From NCBI GenBank assembly GCA_028873815.1, contig JAPPNN010000080.1, positions 21,150-85,149 of the forward strand: a DNA stretch of 64,000 nucleotides. Direction: 5' to 3'. This DNA comes from Gemmatimonadota bacterium (GTDB taxonomy: Bacteria; Gemmatimonadota; Gemmatimonadetes; Longimicrobiales; Gaopeijiaceae). Both the position numbers and the translations under genes were made by a program. Under the pieces are notes generated by a model. The model did not search any database. It was not told where the DNA came from and saw only the letters and a list, made by a program, of their open reading frames with translations. This document shows, piece after piece, positions 1 through 8,420 of this stretch; position 1 is the stretch's first letter, and every line of letters begins with the position of its first letter.

Positions 1-990
1 CTCCTGCCCCAGATCCACCGAGCACACCCGCACGGACCTCCCCATCAGCTCGAACCGGTAGTCGAACCCGCCGTCCACCGCCGCGTACAGCAACCACCCC
101 TCCGGTTCGGGCTCGCCCGCCTCCGCCCTTGCTGTCCAATTAGTCACATACGAGAAGATCTGGTACAGATTCCCCGCGTTCACGCGCTCGCCCTCCCACC
201 GCGTGTCCAGCGGATTCTTGTAGAACTTGGTGTCCAGGATGATCGTCCGCTCCGGCGACCGTAGCACGATGTCCGTCTGCATCCGGGGCAGGTGCCGCAG
301 ATCGGTCTCGCTAGCTTCCGCACCGAACCAGTCGATCTTCGGGGCGCTCACCTTAAAGTCCGTCTCCCGCTCACAGAAAGTCCTCACGAACTCCTGGAAG
401 AGGAGCCCCATCTGGTGTTCGTCTTCGCGGAAGTCGTTGAACTCTGCCGTACCCTGCTCCTGATTCACCAGGAGATTCTCGTGGATGATGCGGCAGAGGT
501 GCAGGAGGAAGCTGTAGAAGCGGTTGTTCCGGTGGATTCGGACGGTGCGGAACAGATTCGTGGTCAGAGGGACATCGGAGACAGAGTCCAGCTTCCGGTA
601 GAGGCGCTCGGTGTGCCGTCGCAGGACCGGATCGAGGGCGGGGACCAGAGCCAGGCCGCGTAGCGTCGCTTTGAGGATCCGGTTCTGAGGCACGTCATAG
701 CTCAACTCGTCGAAGCCGCAGTGGGTCTTGCCGTTCAGGAGCAGGTTCCTCTTGATCGTGGTCGCGAAATCGAGCTTCCCCTTGAGCCCCCTGATGTCCT
801 CGTGGACGACGAGGTAGTCGCGATCGAGGCCGCGCGAAACGAGCCGCGACACGCCTTCGTTCAGTACCTTGGCGAACAAGTCGACCAGCCCCCCGAACTG
901 TTCGGATTCAACATCGACCGTATCCCCTTCCCTCACATGGTCCCAGGCGTAGCACAACAGATAGTAGATGTTGCGGACCGGGATCTTCAC
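1..990 (-). CDS. mcrC: McrC, 5-methylcytosine restriction subunit (3' end outside window)
   Basis: McrC is the nuclease partner that McrB rings recruit to cleave modified DNA (type IV restriction). The frame is open for 330 codons from a GTG at 990 to the window edge. The translation starts MKIPVRNIYYLLCYAW, typical of McrC N-termini. A PD-(D/E)xK core is visible near residues 235-260: TDIVLRSPERTIILDTKFY, with Asp, Asp and Lys in place. The last visible residues are VDLGQE, so only a short C-terminal tail is missing. The GTG overlaps the mcrB stop as GTGA, so the two genes are translationally coupled. The homology and the overlap are seen directly; activity is inferred. Confidence 0.9.
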   Translation of the reverse strand, partial: MKIPVRNIYYLLCYAWDHVREGDTVDVESEQFGGLVDLFAKVLNEGVSRLVSRGLDRDYLVVHEDIRGLKGKLDFATTIKRNLLLNGKTHCGFDELSYDVPQNRILKATLRGLALVPALDPVLRRHTERLYRKLDSVSDVPLTTNLFRTVRIHRNNRFYSFLLHLCRIIHENLLVNQEQGTAEFNDFREDEHQMGLLFQEFVRTFCERETDFKVSAPKIDWFGAEASETDLRHLPRMQTDIVLRSPERTIILDTKFYKNPLDTRWEGERVNAGNLYQIFSYVTNWTARAEAGEPEPEGWLLYAAVDGGFDYRFELMGRSVRVCSVDLGQE

Positions 991-3227
991 GCTAGCAGCA
1001 CTCGGATTTGCTCCTCCACGTGCTCGGGGCGGTCGAACCAGTATTCCCGCAGCAAGGGCTCGATCTCTCGCCGGACGATCGCTTCGTACCAGGAATCGTC
1101 GAGACCCTCATCGTCGTCGCCCGGGCAGAAGAAGCTGTGTCCGATCTCGAAGCCCGGCCCGAGGTTCTTTCGATCGGTGCGAATCCGCTCGTTCAAGGCC
1201 GACAGCCGGTCGACGATCTTGTTGACGACTTCCTCCTCCACCTCCGCCGCGTTGAGGAAGTCGCTGAATTCACTGGTCGTGAAGGCAGGCTGAAGGCGGA
1301 TGAACGCGAACCGCCGCCGCAGCGCGTAGTCCACCATCGCCAGCGACCGGTCGGCCGTGTTCATCATCCCGATGAGGTAGAGGTTCGGGGGAACGTGGAA
1401 CGGCTCCGAACCGGGCGAATACGTCAGCGGAACGGCGTATTCGGCACCTCGCTTGTCGGCCTCGATGAGCATCATCAGCTCACCGAAGATCTTGCTGAGA
1501 TTCCCGCGGTTGACCTCGTCGATGATGAAGACGTACCGGTCGTCGCGATTGGCTGCCGCCTCCCGGCAGAACGTATGGAACACTCCGTCGCGCAGTTCGA
1601 ATCCGCCATCGTCGGTCGGCCGATATCCCTGGATGAAGTCCTCGTACGCATAGCTCTGGTGGAACTGGATCATCCGCACCCTCTCGGGAGCCTTGTGTCC
1701 GATGACCCGGTAGGCGAGTCGCTTGGCGATGAAGGTCTTGCCGACACCGGGAGGACCCTCGAGAACGATGTTCTTCTTGCGTTCAAGGGCGTCGATGATG
1801 TGGTCGAAATCGGCTTCGGAAAGGAAGAGATCCTTCAGGGCTTCCTTGCGGGTGTACCGTTCGTCGGGCGGAGGGGGCGGGGGTGGCTCCGCCCCCTCCT
1901 CCATGAGTTGGAAGGCGAAATGAAGCCACTGCTTGCTGTGACTGAAGTCGGTGAGGGTCTTGGTGGTCATGGCACGCTCCTTCGAAAACCGCCAACGACC
2001 CACCTTCTCCCACTTCACGCCCCGTGTGTGTCGGAATTCGGGACGGCTCTCGTCAAACTCATAGACGGATTCGATGACCCCGTAGCCCAACAGTAACGTG
2101 CGCCCTTGCTTGACGAGCACATAGTCACCGCGCCGCATCTCGTGGGCGAACTGATAGCATGCGAGCGAGTCGTTGTGCGGATTCGGCTTGTCGAGGATGT
2201 CACGGAGTTCTTCGTGGATGTCCTCCCTGCTTTCAAACTCTCGAAGATCCCCCAGCTGGTCCCATCCAATGGCGATGAGCCCCTTCTCCCGGAATTCATC
2301 CCAGTACCGCGCACCCGCACCCGGCGCGAATGCCCACACCCGAGCCTCCCCGAACCTCTCCTGATACCATTGGCCGGACTCTTCGGGAGACGGAAGATCG
2401 TCGTCGCTGCCATCTCTTCCGGTATCAGGCTGCCAAACCTTCAGATACGGCTCGTCGTGGAAACCGAAATCCTCTGCTGCACCTTCTGCGCGGAGCCTCT
2501 CGCGGACGACAAGAAGCTGTCTATCAATGGCGATTCTGTCTTTGTAGTCTATTTGGTCCGGATCTTCCCCGAACTTCTTCGTGAACGCACGCACGATGGT
2601 CTTCTTGTGCAACGCCGTGGCATACGGCTCGAAGTGATCTGGGAAGAGCAGGTACAACAGCATGTGTCGCAGCTGGCGGGTGCGGGTCTCGTCCTGGTCC
2701 TTCAACCACTCCGCGAGACTCCACGGGTCCGCAAGCCGAGCCTCGCGTTGCGGCCTTGACGACGCCGTCCATGCCTTCATCGCGACGATGAAAAAGAGAA
2801 ACTCCTTCCATCGAAGCTGATTGAAGGCTATGCCGGGGTTGGCGACGCCGTCTTGAAGTGCCTCCCCGAGTTCAAACGGGGAGTCCGGAAGTGGCTCGCC
2901 CGACCATTCCCAGACCTGGCGAATCTGGCGGCGCTTTGTGCCGGGCTGCATTGATCCCGGTGAACAGAACAGGTACATCACCCAGAACATCTCCGCCGCC
3001 AGTTGCTTCGCGCTGGCGGGAGCCCTAGACAATTGGCTCTCCAGCTTCTGGAAGAACCCGCCCTCGCCATCGTCTAGGTTCTCTGCGTAGTAGCGCACTA
3101 GGTACCCGACATTGTCCGAAGTCCAGAGCGACTTCTCGATGAAAACGGATCCTTCGTTCAAGAGGCAGCTATCGCGCCAGAGGCGGGCTGCGCGAAGTGC
3201 GGGGTGGTCGAGGGGTGGCTTGGGCAT
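987..3227 (-). CDS. mcrB: McrB, AAA+ GTPase with an EVE/PUA-like reader domain
   Basis: This is the motor and DNA-recognition subunit of the type IV restriction system encoded with mcrC (746 aa from the chosen ATG). Residues 1-260 are a helical N-terminal region. Residues about 297-420 look like an EVE/PUA-fold modified-base reader, with RVWAFAPG, LIAIGW and GDYVLVKQGRTLLLGYG. A proline run at about 448-454 links it to the AAA+ domain: Walker A GPPGVGKT at 491-498, Walker B YVFIIDE at about 565-571, and the family motif MNTADRS at about 622-628. The frame stays open upstream to 3545, but that extension overlaps the inverted mcrC remnant and looks non-coding, so I start at MPKPPLDHP. The ribosome site there is weak, so the start is uncertain. 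Confidence 0.88.
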   Translation of the reverse strand: MPKPPLDHPALRAARLWRDSCLLNEGSVFIEKSLWTSDNVGYLVRYYAENLDDGEGGFFQKLESQLSRAPASAKQLAAEMFWVMYLFCSPGSMQPGTKRRQIRQVWEWSGEPLPDSPFELGEALQDGVANPGIAFNQLRWKEFLFFIVAMKAWTASSRPQREARLADPWSLAEWLKDQDETRTRQLRHMLLYLLFPDHFEPYATALHKKTIVRAFTKKFGEDPDQIDYKDRIAIDRQLLVVRERLRAEGAAEDFGFHDEPYLKVWQPDTGRDGSDDDLPSPEESGQWYQERFGEARVWAFAPGAGARYWDEFREKGLIAIGWDQLGDLREFESREDIHEELRDILDKPNPHNDSLACYQFAHEMRRGDYVLVKQGRTLLLGYGVIESVYEFDESRPEFRHTRGVKWEKVGRWRFSKERAMTTKTLTDFSHSKQWLHFAFQLMEEGAEPPPPPPPDERYTRKEALKDLFLSEADFDHIIDALERKKNIVLEGPPGVGKTFIAKRLAYRVIGHKAPERVRMIQFHQSYAYEDFIQGYRPTDDGGFELRDGVFHTFCREAAANRDDRYVFIIDEVNRGNLSKIFGELMMLIEADKRGAEYAVPLTYSPGSEPFHVPPNLYLIGMMNTADRSLAMVDYALRRRFAFIRLQPAFTTSEFSDFLNAAEVEEEVVNKIVDRLSALNERIRTDRKNLGPGFEIGHSFFCPGDDDEGLDDSWYEAIVRREIEPLLREYWFDRPEHVEEQIRVLLA

Positions 3228-3462
3228 TGGATTGCTTTCTGTGACCTTGCTGCTACGGTGCCGTGCCCATGGGTGGTTACACGGTTCTGACCACGTCATG
3301 TCGTCCCTCATCCACCCCCACCACACTGACTGCGGTCCCACAAGGTAGAGCAGGAATCCGGCCGCGACCAGCGGAATCAGCACGTCGATGTCGGCCTTCC
3401 ACGCGTGCCTCGCGTCGCTCAGCTTCCGGTGACAGTCGGTCGCGGGCCCGGGCCGCGTGCGA

Positions 3463-4264
3463 CTTCGAGGAGCTGTCGGTGGACATCCTGCCCAACCGCA
3501 TCCTGCGCGCATCGCTGGGCAGCCTGCTGAGCCCCCGGATCCCACTCGACAGATCCATCCGCGGCGAAGTGCGCTCCGCGTACCGGAGGCTCGATGGCGT
3601 CTCGCGCGTCCGGCTGAAGGGGAACACCTTCGGCCAGGTCCAGCTCGGAGGTCAGCGCCGAGTCTACCATCACCTGCTCTCGGTGTGCCGGCTCCTTCAC
3701 CGGAGCGCGATGGTCGACGAGAAGATCGGCCACACCGCCTTCCGCGACTTCCGCCGCGACAAGGCCACCATGTGGAGGCTCTTCGAGGACTTCGTCACGG
3801 GATTCTACGAGCGCGAGCAGCGCGCCTACGTAGTCAATCCGGGAGGCCGCCGCCGGATCGACTGGACGGGCACCGACGCCACGGACGCCGTCAATCGCCC
3901 ACGGATCCCCGTCATGGAAGCGGACGTCATCCTCGAATCACCCGAACGCCGCATCATCCTGGACACGAAGTTCTACCGCGATGCGCTCGCCCGCGGACGC
4001 GGCTCCGGGACTGGCTTGAGCGCCCCCGCCGGCAAGCTGCACTCGAACAACCTCTACCAACTGCTCGCGTACCTGCGGAATCGCCAGGCCACCCGGCCGG
4101 ACGGCGCGCGGCACGAGGGGATCCTGCTGTATCCGCAGGTGGGCGACGAGCCGCTGAGGGCCGAGGTGTGGCTGGAGGGATTCCGGATTCAGGCCCGGAC
4201 GGTCGATCTGGGTCAGGACTGGTGGCGGATTCATGAAGAGATGTTGGGGGTGGTTGGGGGCTGA
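3463..4264 (+). pseudogene. 5'-truncated second mcrC copy, inverted relative to mcrBC
   Basis: McrC homology begins abruptly at CDFEELSVDILPNRIL and runs to the stop (about 267 aa). It matches the left-edge McrC segment by segment: the NRIL motif, the RxLDGVS region, the VMEADVILESPERRIILDTKFY nuclease core, and the VDLGQ(D/E) C-terminus. The N-terminal part expected of McrC is missing, and no McrB gene precedes it on this strand. The open frame extends upstream to 3263, but that part is unrelated low-complexity sequence antisense to the mcrB 5' region. The nuclease residues are kept, so a truncated product is possible, but a remnant of a second mcrBC locus is more likely. It has diverged in sequence from the first copy, so it is not a recent duplicate. 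Confidence 0.72.
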
Positions 4265-4298
4265 CAGGTCGGATGGCCGTGGGTCACCTCTGAGCCGT

Positions 4299-4694
4299 TC
4301 ACGGGCTGACACCGACCGACCCACTGCTCCTCGTCCCTGTCAACGAGACATCGAGAGTCACCTGGTCGTACGGCACCCGCGGCACCAGCCTGCCGCGCAC
4401 GCCTCGCCGCAATTCCACGAGTCCGTATTGCGACATCGTCTTCAGGGTTCGCGAGAGATTGGACTTGCTGCGCCCCGCCATTTCCGCAAGCTCCGTAAGC
4501 GACCGCGGCCTCTCACGGGCAATCAGTTCCAGGAGATGCCTGTTATGCTCGGACAGGAGCCTCGCGAAGCTCTCGATCGACGTAAACCAGACCTTGGGTT
4601 CACCACTCGCAGGGGTGTGCTCGCCACGAGCAATGGCCATGGAGCGCGCCTTCATCTGGTTGTAGTCGGCGATACCGATCTTGAGTGTCTTCAT
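4299..4694 (-). CDS. HVO_A0114-type winged-helix antitoxin/regulator
   Basis: This 131-aa DNA-binding protein begins MKTLKIGIADYNQMKARSMA, the typical opening of HVO_A0114-family regulators, which pair with TumE-type toxins. A winged helix follows at about 57-105 (LLELIARERPRSLTELAEMA...SNLSRTLKTM...YGLVEL). A GAGAGAGAGG stretch lies just upstream as a possible ribosome site. The expected toxin gene immediately 5' on the same strand survives only as a fragment. The antitoxin may therefore be an orphan that still binds the palindrome 5' of the toxin remnant. Family assignment is from memory of the conserved N-terminus; the regulatory role is inferred. Confidence 0.75.
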   Translation of the reverse strand: MKTLKIGIADYNQMKARSMAIARGEHTPASGEPKVWFTSIESFARLLSEHNRHLLELIARERPRSLTELAEMAGRSKSNLSRTLKTMSQYGLVELRRGVRGRLVPRVPYDQVTLDVSLTGTRSSGSVGVSP

Positions 4695-4712
4695 GGAATT
4701 GATCCTCTCTCT

Positions 4713-4800
4713 CTAGTGGCCCGCATCGTCCACGAAGAGGGTTGTCACCGTGAAGGTGCAATAGCGTGTCCAGCGCCGGATCTCGGTCAGGTATCGTCAT
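4713..4800 (-). pseudogene. decayed TumE-family toxin (N-terminal remnant)
   Basis: The ATG at 4800 opens MTIPDRDPALDTLLHLHG, matching the start of TumE/DUF6516 toxins (LDTLL-LDGE). Shifting one base at about 4743-4748 continues it as TTLFVDDAGH and then TAG. In intact family members the Gly-His is followed by YW and about 80 more residues. A one-base frameshift plus loss of the rest of the gene up to the antitoxin ribosome site explains what is seen. The order, toxin remnant then HVO_A0114 antitoxin, matches the usual operon. The match is short, so this is a supported inference. Confidence 0.55.
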
Positions 4801-4808
4801 CAAGGAAC

Positions 4809-4827
4809 GTTATCAGTTACTGATAAC
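4809..4827. promoter_or_regulatory. perfect 8-bp palindrome, probable TA operator
   Basis: GTTATCAG-TTA-CTGATAAC is a perfect 8-bp inverted repeat with a 3-nt centre. It lies 8 bp upstream of the toxin-remnant ATG, where an autoregulating antitoxin would be expected to bind. It is AT-rich against the GC-rich background. Confidence 0.6.
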
Positions 4828-4907
4828 TCACGTAAGAGCCGAGGGGACCTGTTAGCGTTGTCAGCCCGGTGCCCCAGCGCCAGATCGTCGGTCGGCGGCG
4901 GTGCTCT

Positions 4908-4945
4908 CCCTCTTGTCCGGTCCCGGTGGGGGACCGGCAAGAGGG
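4908..4945 (-). terminator. strong stem-loop 3' of the AbiEi-like gene
   Basis: CCCTCTTG-T-CCGGTCCC pairs with GGGACCGG-CAAGAGGG: 16 bp with one bulged T and a 5-nt loop. It starts 10 bp beyond the stop of the minus-strand gene ending at 4955. There is no T-run, so it may be a 3'-end stabiliser or a Rho-type end. Confidence 0.5.
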
Positions 4946-4954
4946 GCGCATGGT

Positions 4955-6073
4955 TCAATCCGCGAGCCCCCAGCCCGGAACCCGCCGGTACTCCTCCTTC
5001 CACATCCCCACCAACCGTTTCTCGAGAAGTCGTTCCGCCACATCCCCCTCCCTGCCCCGCGCGTTGCTCAAGTCCACGAACAACTGCGCGGCACTCACCA
5101 AGGTCACCCCCTGGCGCCTTTCCGTGAATTGCAGGACGCCCCTATCTGCCGGCTGGACCAGCCGCACTGACTCGCCGCGCTCCACCGGGAAGAGATCCAA
5201 CTTTGGGGCCAGGTCAATGGGATCGCGGTCCAGATAGACATCGACCACTCGTGCCGGTGCGAAGGGTTCGATGAACTTGGCAGCGGACAGGCGCGAAAGC
5301 GCGTAGCCGACACCTAGGCAACTCAGCCTCTCCCCGAGCCTGATCGCCAGCTCGTCCGGGTTCGGGATCGGTGAAGCGAACCGCCCCGCCCCGCGGAATG
5401 GATTCCGGGCGACGGCGGCCCATCTGCGAAGCAGTGATTCTCCGTCCACCAGCCTCGCCCGGCGCCGACGATCACGGCGGACGTAGAGATCGGTCTCCAG
5501 GGTCCTCAGGGTCTTGACGGACAGACCCGCGCTCACGTCCACCCTTTCCGCGAGCTCGGTCACACCCCACCATCGCCGCGGCTCGGCCAGCAACGCCCTC
5601 ACGATCCGTGAGGCCTTTCCCGCGAACGGGTTGGCGACTCGGTCCTTCTGGTTTGGAAGGTTGGATGCGGGAGGCTCCCCGACTCCGTGGGCCATCACCA
5701 GCATTCGCCCCGGTATCGTCACCCGGATATCGCCACGGAGATCGATGTAGTCGATCCCCTGACGCTCAAGGAACTCGCGCGTCCGATCGGTCAAGCGGGG
5801 AGCGACGACCACGCATCGATCCGCTTTCACCTCTGCTGTGAGTGCGCCAGCCTTGTCCGCCAGGGCTTGGACATCGCGCGGCCAGAGGGTGCTCTTTACC
5901 TCGACAAGCAGTCGCCATTCGTCCGAGCTGGCACGAAGCGTCCAGATGGCGTCGGCACGGTGATCGGTCCCCATTGGACCGTCGACACCTTTGGCCACCA
6001 GTTCGAACCCTGTCCCCTCGTCCAGAACCTGCTGCAGTTGGTCACGAGCGAGGTCAAGCAGTCGTCTGTCCAT
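4955..6073 (-). CDS. AbiEi-family-like protein, nuclease-like fold plus winged helix
   Basis: The product has 372 aa. Residues 1-130 resemble the restriction-endonuclease-like N-domain found in AbiEi-type proteins (a LLVEVKSTLWP strand carrying E-x-K, then DLRGDIRV). Residues about 150-200 look like a winged helix (ASRIVRALLAEPRRWWGVTELAERVDVSAGL), followed by a C-terminal domain (ARVVDVYLDRDPIDLAPKLDLFPVERG). AbiEi proteins are the antitoxins of type IV toxin-antitoxin/abortive infection systems. No AbiEii nucleotidyltransferase gene is adjacent, so this copy is an orphan or a stand-alone defence/regulatory protein. An inverted repeat lies just upstream of the ATG. Family call is moderate; function unknown. 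Confidence 0.6.
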   Translation of the reverse strand: MDRRLLDLARDQLQQVLDEGTGFELVAKGVDGPMGTDHRADAIWTLRASSDEWRLLVEVKSTLWPRDVQALADKAGALTAEVKADRCVVVAPRLTDRTREFLERQGIDYIDLRGDIRVTIPGRMLVMAHGVGEPPASNLPNQKDRVANPFAGKASRIVRALLAEPRRWWGVTELAERVDVSAGLSVKTLRTLETDLYVRRDRRRRARLVDGESLLRRWAAVARNPFRGAGRFASPIPNPDELAIRLGERLSCLGVGYALSRLSAAKFIEPFAPARVVDVYLDRDPIDLAPKLDLFPVERGESVRLVQPADRGVLQFTERRQGVTLVSAAQLFVDLSNARGREGDVAERLLEKRLVGMWKEEYRRVPGWGLAD

Positions 6074-6092
6074 GATTCACTCTCAAGATCAC

Positions 6093-6110
6093 ATTCACTA
6101 TACAGTGAAT
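6093..6110. promoter_or_regulatory. inverted repeat upstream of the AbiEi-like gene
   Basis: ATTCACT-ATAC-AGTGAAT (7-bp arms, 4-nt centre) lies 20 bp upstream of the ATG at 6073, in an AT-rich stretch. It is a likely promoter/operator for autoregulation by the winged-helix product. Confidence 0.55.
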
Positions 6111-6163
6111 ATAGCTCTGAAAATGAATAACAGGCAAGTCGGCGTCCGGTCGCTAGCAGCGCC

Positions 6164-7168
6164 TCACCGCACCACAGGAATCCACTGCCCTTCCCACTCG
6201 TCCTCCGGCGTTGCCACCAAGTCAACAACGAATCCATCCTCGATGCGGACCGCACGGATGTCGTATTGGCTTCCGTCGTCACTCGCCGAGAACATCAGCC
6301 ACCGGTCATCGGGAGACCACCGGGGGCCGTAGCGGAAGCCCGGTCCGTTGGTGACTCTGCGCGGGTTGTCGCCGCTCAGGTCGCTCACGACGATCTGGGC
6401 CCCGTCGTCCGATTCGGAGTGAAACGCGAGCTGGTCACCCGAGTGCGAGAACGTTGCCGAGTAGTTGCCTTGCGCGGAATGCGTGAGTTGCGATTCGACG
6501 CCGGTTGCAACGTCGAGCACGAAGATGTCGGGTCGCTCCCCCACTACCCGGGCAAACAGAATCGACGCCCCGTCGGCCGACCAGTCGCTCGGGCCCAGCG
6601 CCGATGTCAACGGCGCGGCCGTGAGCTGATCGACGGTCCGTTGCTCCAGATCAACAACGTAGACGTGCCCCGGGAACGGGCCGAGGACGCCCGGTTCGAA
6701 TCCCCGGGTGGACATGAACGCGAGGCGCTGGCCGTCCGGCGACCAGACCGGATTGACGTCGTACGCGGCATGTTCAACCACCCTCTCCGGACGGCCATCG
6801 GCGAGGTCCATGACGTAGAGGTCGTAATCGCTTCCGCGTCGGACCTGGAAGGCAACGTACGTGCCGTCGGGTGAGACCTCGCCCGCATTGGCTCCACCCT
6901 CAGGTGTTCCCATGGCTGTCATTTGGCGGGTCGTTCCGGCACTTCGGTCGAGGACATACAGATCGGAGGTCCCATTGCGGGACCCGGTGAACAGAATCCG
7001 TGCGCTGTCCATGGACCAAATCGGAGTCGGTTCGTCCGTGGCCCGAGGTCTCCCGGCCGACTCGCTGCAGGCCCAGCCCCCGAAAGCGAACAACACGACG
7101 ACCTTCCGGAAGTACTTCAGCCTCCGGCGACTAACAGCTCGGCGAGGTCCGGCGGGCTTGAGGAGCAC
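6164..7168 (-). CDS. TolB-like PD40 beta-propeller lipoprotein
   Basis: The product has 334 aa. A basic N-terminus and hydrophobic stretch (VVVLFAFGGWACSES) suggest export and possible lipidation, although the GGWAC lipobox is weak. The rest is a series of PD40/WD40-like blades: IWSMDSARILFTG, GEVSPDGTYVAF, PVWSPDGQRLAF, SDWSADGASILFA, ATFSHSGDQLAF and PRWSPDDRWLMF. Such propellers are usually periplasmic protein-interaction domains. The GTG start at 7168 lies 17 bp after the stop of the preceding secreted-protein gene, so the two probably form an operon. The exact start is uncertain and substrates are unknown. Confidence 0.75.
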   Translation of the reverse strand: MLLKPAGPRRAVSRRRLKYFRKVVVLFAFGGWACSESAGRPRATDEPTPIWSMDSARILFTGSRNGTSDLYVLDRSAGTTRQMTAMGTPEGGANAGEVSPDGTYVAFQVRRGSDYDLYVMDLADGRPERVVEHAAYDVNPVWSPDGQRLAFMSTRGFEPGVLGPFPGHVYVVDLEQRTVDQLTAAPLTSALGPSDWSADGASILFARVVGERPDIFVLDVATGVESQLTHSAQGNYSATFSHSGDQLAFHSESDDGAQIVVSDLSGDNPRRVTNGPGFRYGPRWSPDDRWLMFSASDDGSQYDIRAVRIEDGFVVDLVATPEDEWEGQWIPVVR

Positions 7169-7185
7169 CTTCGCGCCACCGACGA

Positions 7186-7860
7186 CTAGCCCGCAGACCT
7201 GTTCGGCCCAATCAGAAGCTCGGTCACGTGAACACTCAGGTTACCACCGACGGCCAGGCCAATCGCGCCGTCTGTCGTTAGTCCCCCGTCCGAAAGCTCC
7301 GCAACGACGGCATCGTTGATGAAGAAGGACACGACTCCGTCCCGGACATCGACCGCTATCCGGTTCTCGACCGGGCCGCCGGTCGGTTCCAGCGGCACGA
7401 TATCGGCGTGTTCGGTCCAGGGAACAAGCTCGTGGACCTGCTCACCGGCATGGTGGGCGACGCGAAACCGACCGTCATTCCGGATCTGAAACGAAACGTA
7501 AGAGGACGACTCGCCCTCGAACGGGCTACCCCCGAGAAACACCCCATAGGGCGTCCCGATTTCGGGCGTGGGGAACAGGAACATCTTGCTGGTGACGCTG
7601 AAGTTGCCCGACGCGAAAGTCCCGGGGTCCCAAAGCAGGGCGCCGGGCCCCGCGAAGATGTGCCAACCGGGCCGCATGACGACGAAGCGGCGCTCCACCG
7701 CTTCGTTCCTATCCGGGTGCACGACCTGCCAGTGCGGAGGGCGTTCCATGTTGCCGCCCGATTGCGCCTGCGAAGGCGTCGCGGTCGTGGCCAGCGCGAT
7801 CGCGGCCATGCCAGCGATCAGGACGCAGGATCGTGCTGAACTTCCTCGCTTCTTACTCAT
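7186..7860 (-). CDS. secreted concanavalin-like (LamG/DUF1080-type) protein
   Basis: This is a 224-aa exported protein. The ATG at 7860 is chosen because AAAAGGAG lies just upstream and a clean signal peptide follows (MSKKRGSSARS, hydrophobic core, SQA-Q cleavage). The mature part looks like a beta-sandwich: GNFSVTSKMFLFP, SSYVSFQIRNDGRFRVAHH, ENRIAVDVRDGVVSFFINDAVVAEL, GAIGLAVGG. This is typical of carbohydrate- or ligand-binding concanavalin-like domains. No catalytic residues can be assigned. It leads a two-gene unit with the PD40 lipoprotein. Exported beta-sandwich is fairly sure; function is open. Confidence 0.7.
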   Translation of the reverse strand: MSKKRGSSARSCVLIAGMAAIALATTATPSQAQSGGNMERPPHWQVVHPDRNEAVERRFVVMRPGWHIFAGPGALLWDPGTFASGNFSVTSKMFLFPTPEIGTPYGVFLGGSPFEGESSSYVSFQIRNDGRFRVAHHAGEQVHELVPWTEHADIVPLEPTGGPVENRIAVDVRDGVVSFFINDAVVAELSDGGLTTDGAIGLAVGGNLSVHVTELLIGPNRSAG

Positions 7861-7907
7861 GGATGAACTCCTTTTTCGCGTTTGGATGCTGGGGGTCAGG
7901 TGCGGAC

Positions 7908-8420
7908 TTAGTCGACCGGCCAGTGTTCCGTCCGACACCTGTTCGGCGTGAACGGCTGCGTCACCCGAAACAGAGCGAACAGGGCCCTGGTTCCCAGGCT
8001 GGGCCGGCCGGTTTCGATGACTGCCTTGAGCGTATTGGTGATCATCGAGCCGCCCTGGATCATCTGCTTGGCCGCCTTGGTGCCGATCGGCAGATCCTCG
8101 ACCGTCAACGTGAACTCCACTCCGCCCTCGATCGGCTCAAGGTCGTAGATGACCTTGCTGGCGGGTTCGTCCAGGTGGGTAAAGCGGAAGGTGTGGCTGA
8201 ATCTCTGGTACGGCCGGACCTCGAGTATCTCTCCAACGACGCCCGTGTACGCGTTGTTGGGAGTCCGCATCGCGAGCTTCGATCCCGGACGCAACGCGGG
8301 GACGTCCATCCGGGAATTGAAGAAGCACGCGATGGGTTCGTCGGTCTTTGTGATCTCCCGCCAGACCTCCTCCACGGACCCGCGGATGACGATGCGGAAG
8401 ACCTGCGTGGCTTCAGGCAC
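7908..8420 (-). CDS. SRPBCC/AHSA1-type protein
   Basis: This 170-aa protein has an AHSA1-like START/Bet v1 fold: VFRIVIRGSVEEVWREITKTDEP at the start, GSKLAMRTPNN and GEILEVRPYQRFSHTF in the middle, and a C-terminal helix with GGSMITNTLKAVIETG. AHSA1 proteins fused to or paired with ArsR regulators are common; they bind small hydrophobic ligands or act as stress-related accessory proteins. The GTG start has GAGGAAG upstream and overlaps the arsR stop by 8 bp, so the two are co-translated. The ligand is unknown. Confidence 0.8.
   Translation of the reverse strand: MPEATQVFRIVIRGSVEEVWREITKTDEPIACFFNSRMDVPALRPGSKLAMRTPNNAYTGVVGEILEVRPYQRFSHTFRFTHLDEPASKVIYDLEPIEGGVEFTLTVEDLPIGTKAAKQMIQGGSMITNTLKAVIETGRPSLGTRALFALFRVTQPFTPNRCRTEHWPVD

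Noticed and set aside
3228..3545. N-terminal extension of McrB with a membrane-like stretch (LIPLVAAGFLLYLVG)
   Set aside because: It overlaps the second mcrC remnant and is absent from McrB proteins. It may be a scrap of another gene, but nothing supports translation.
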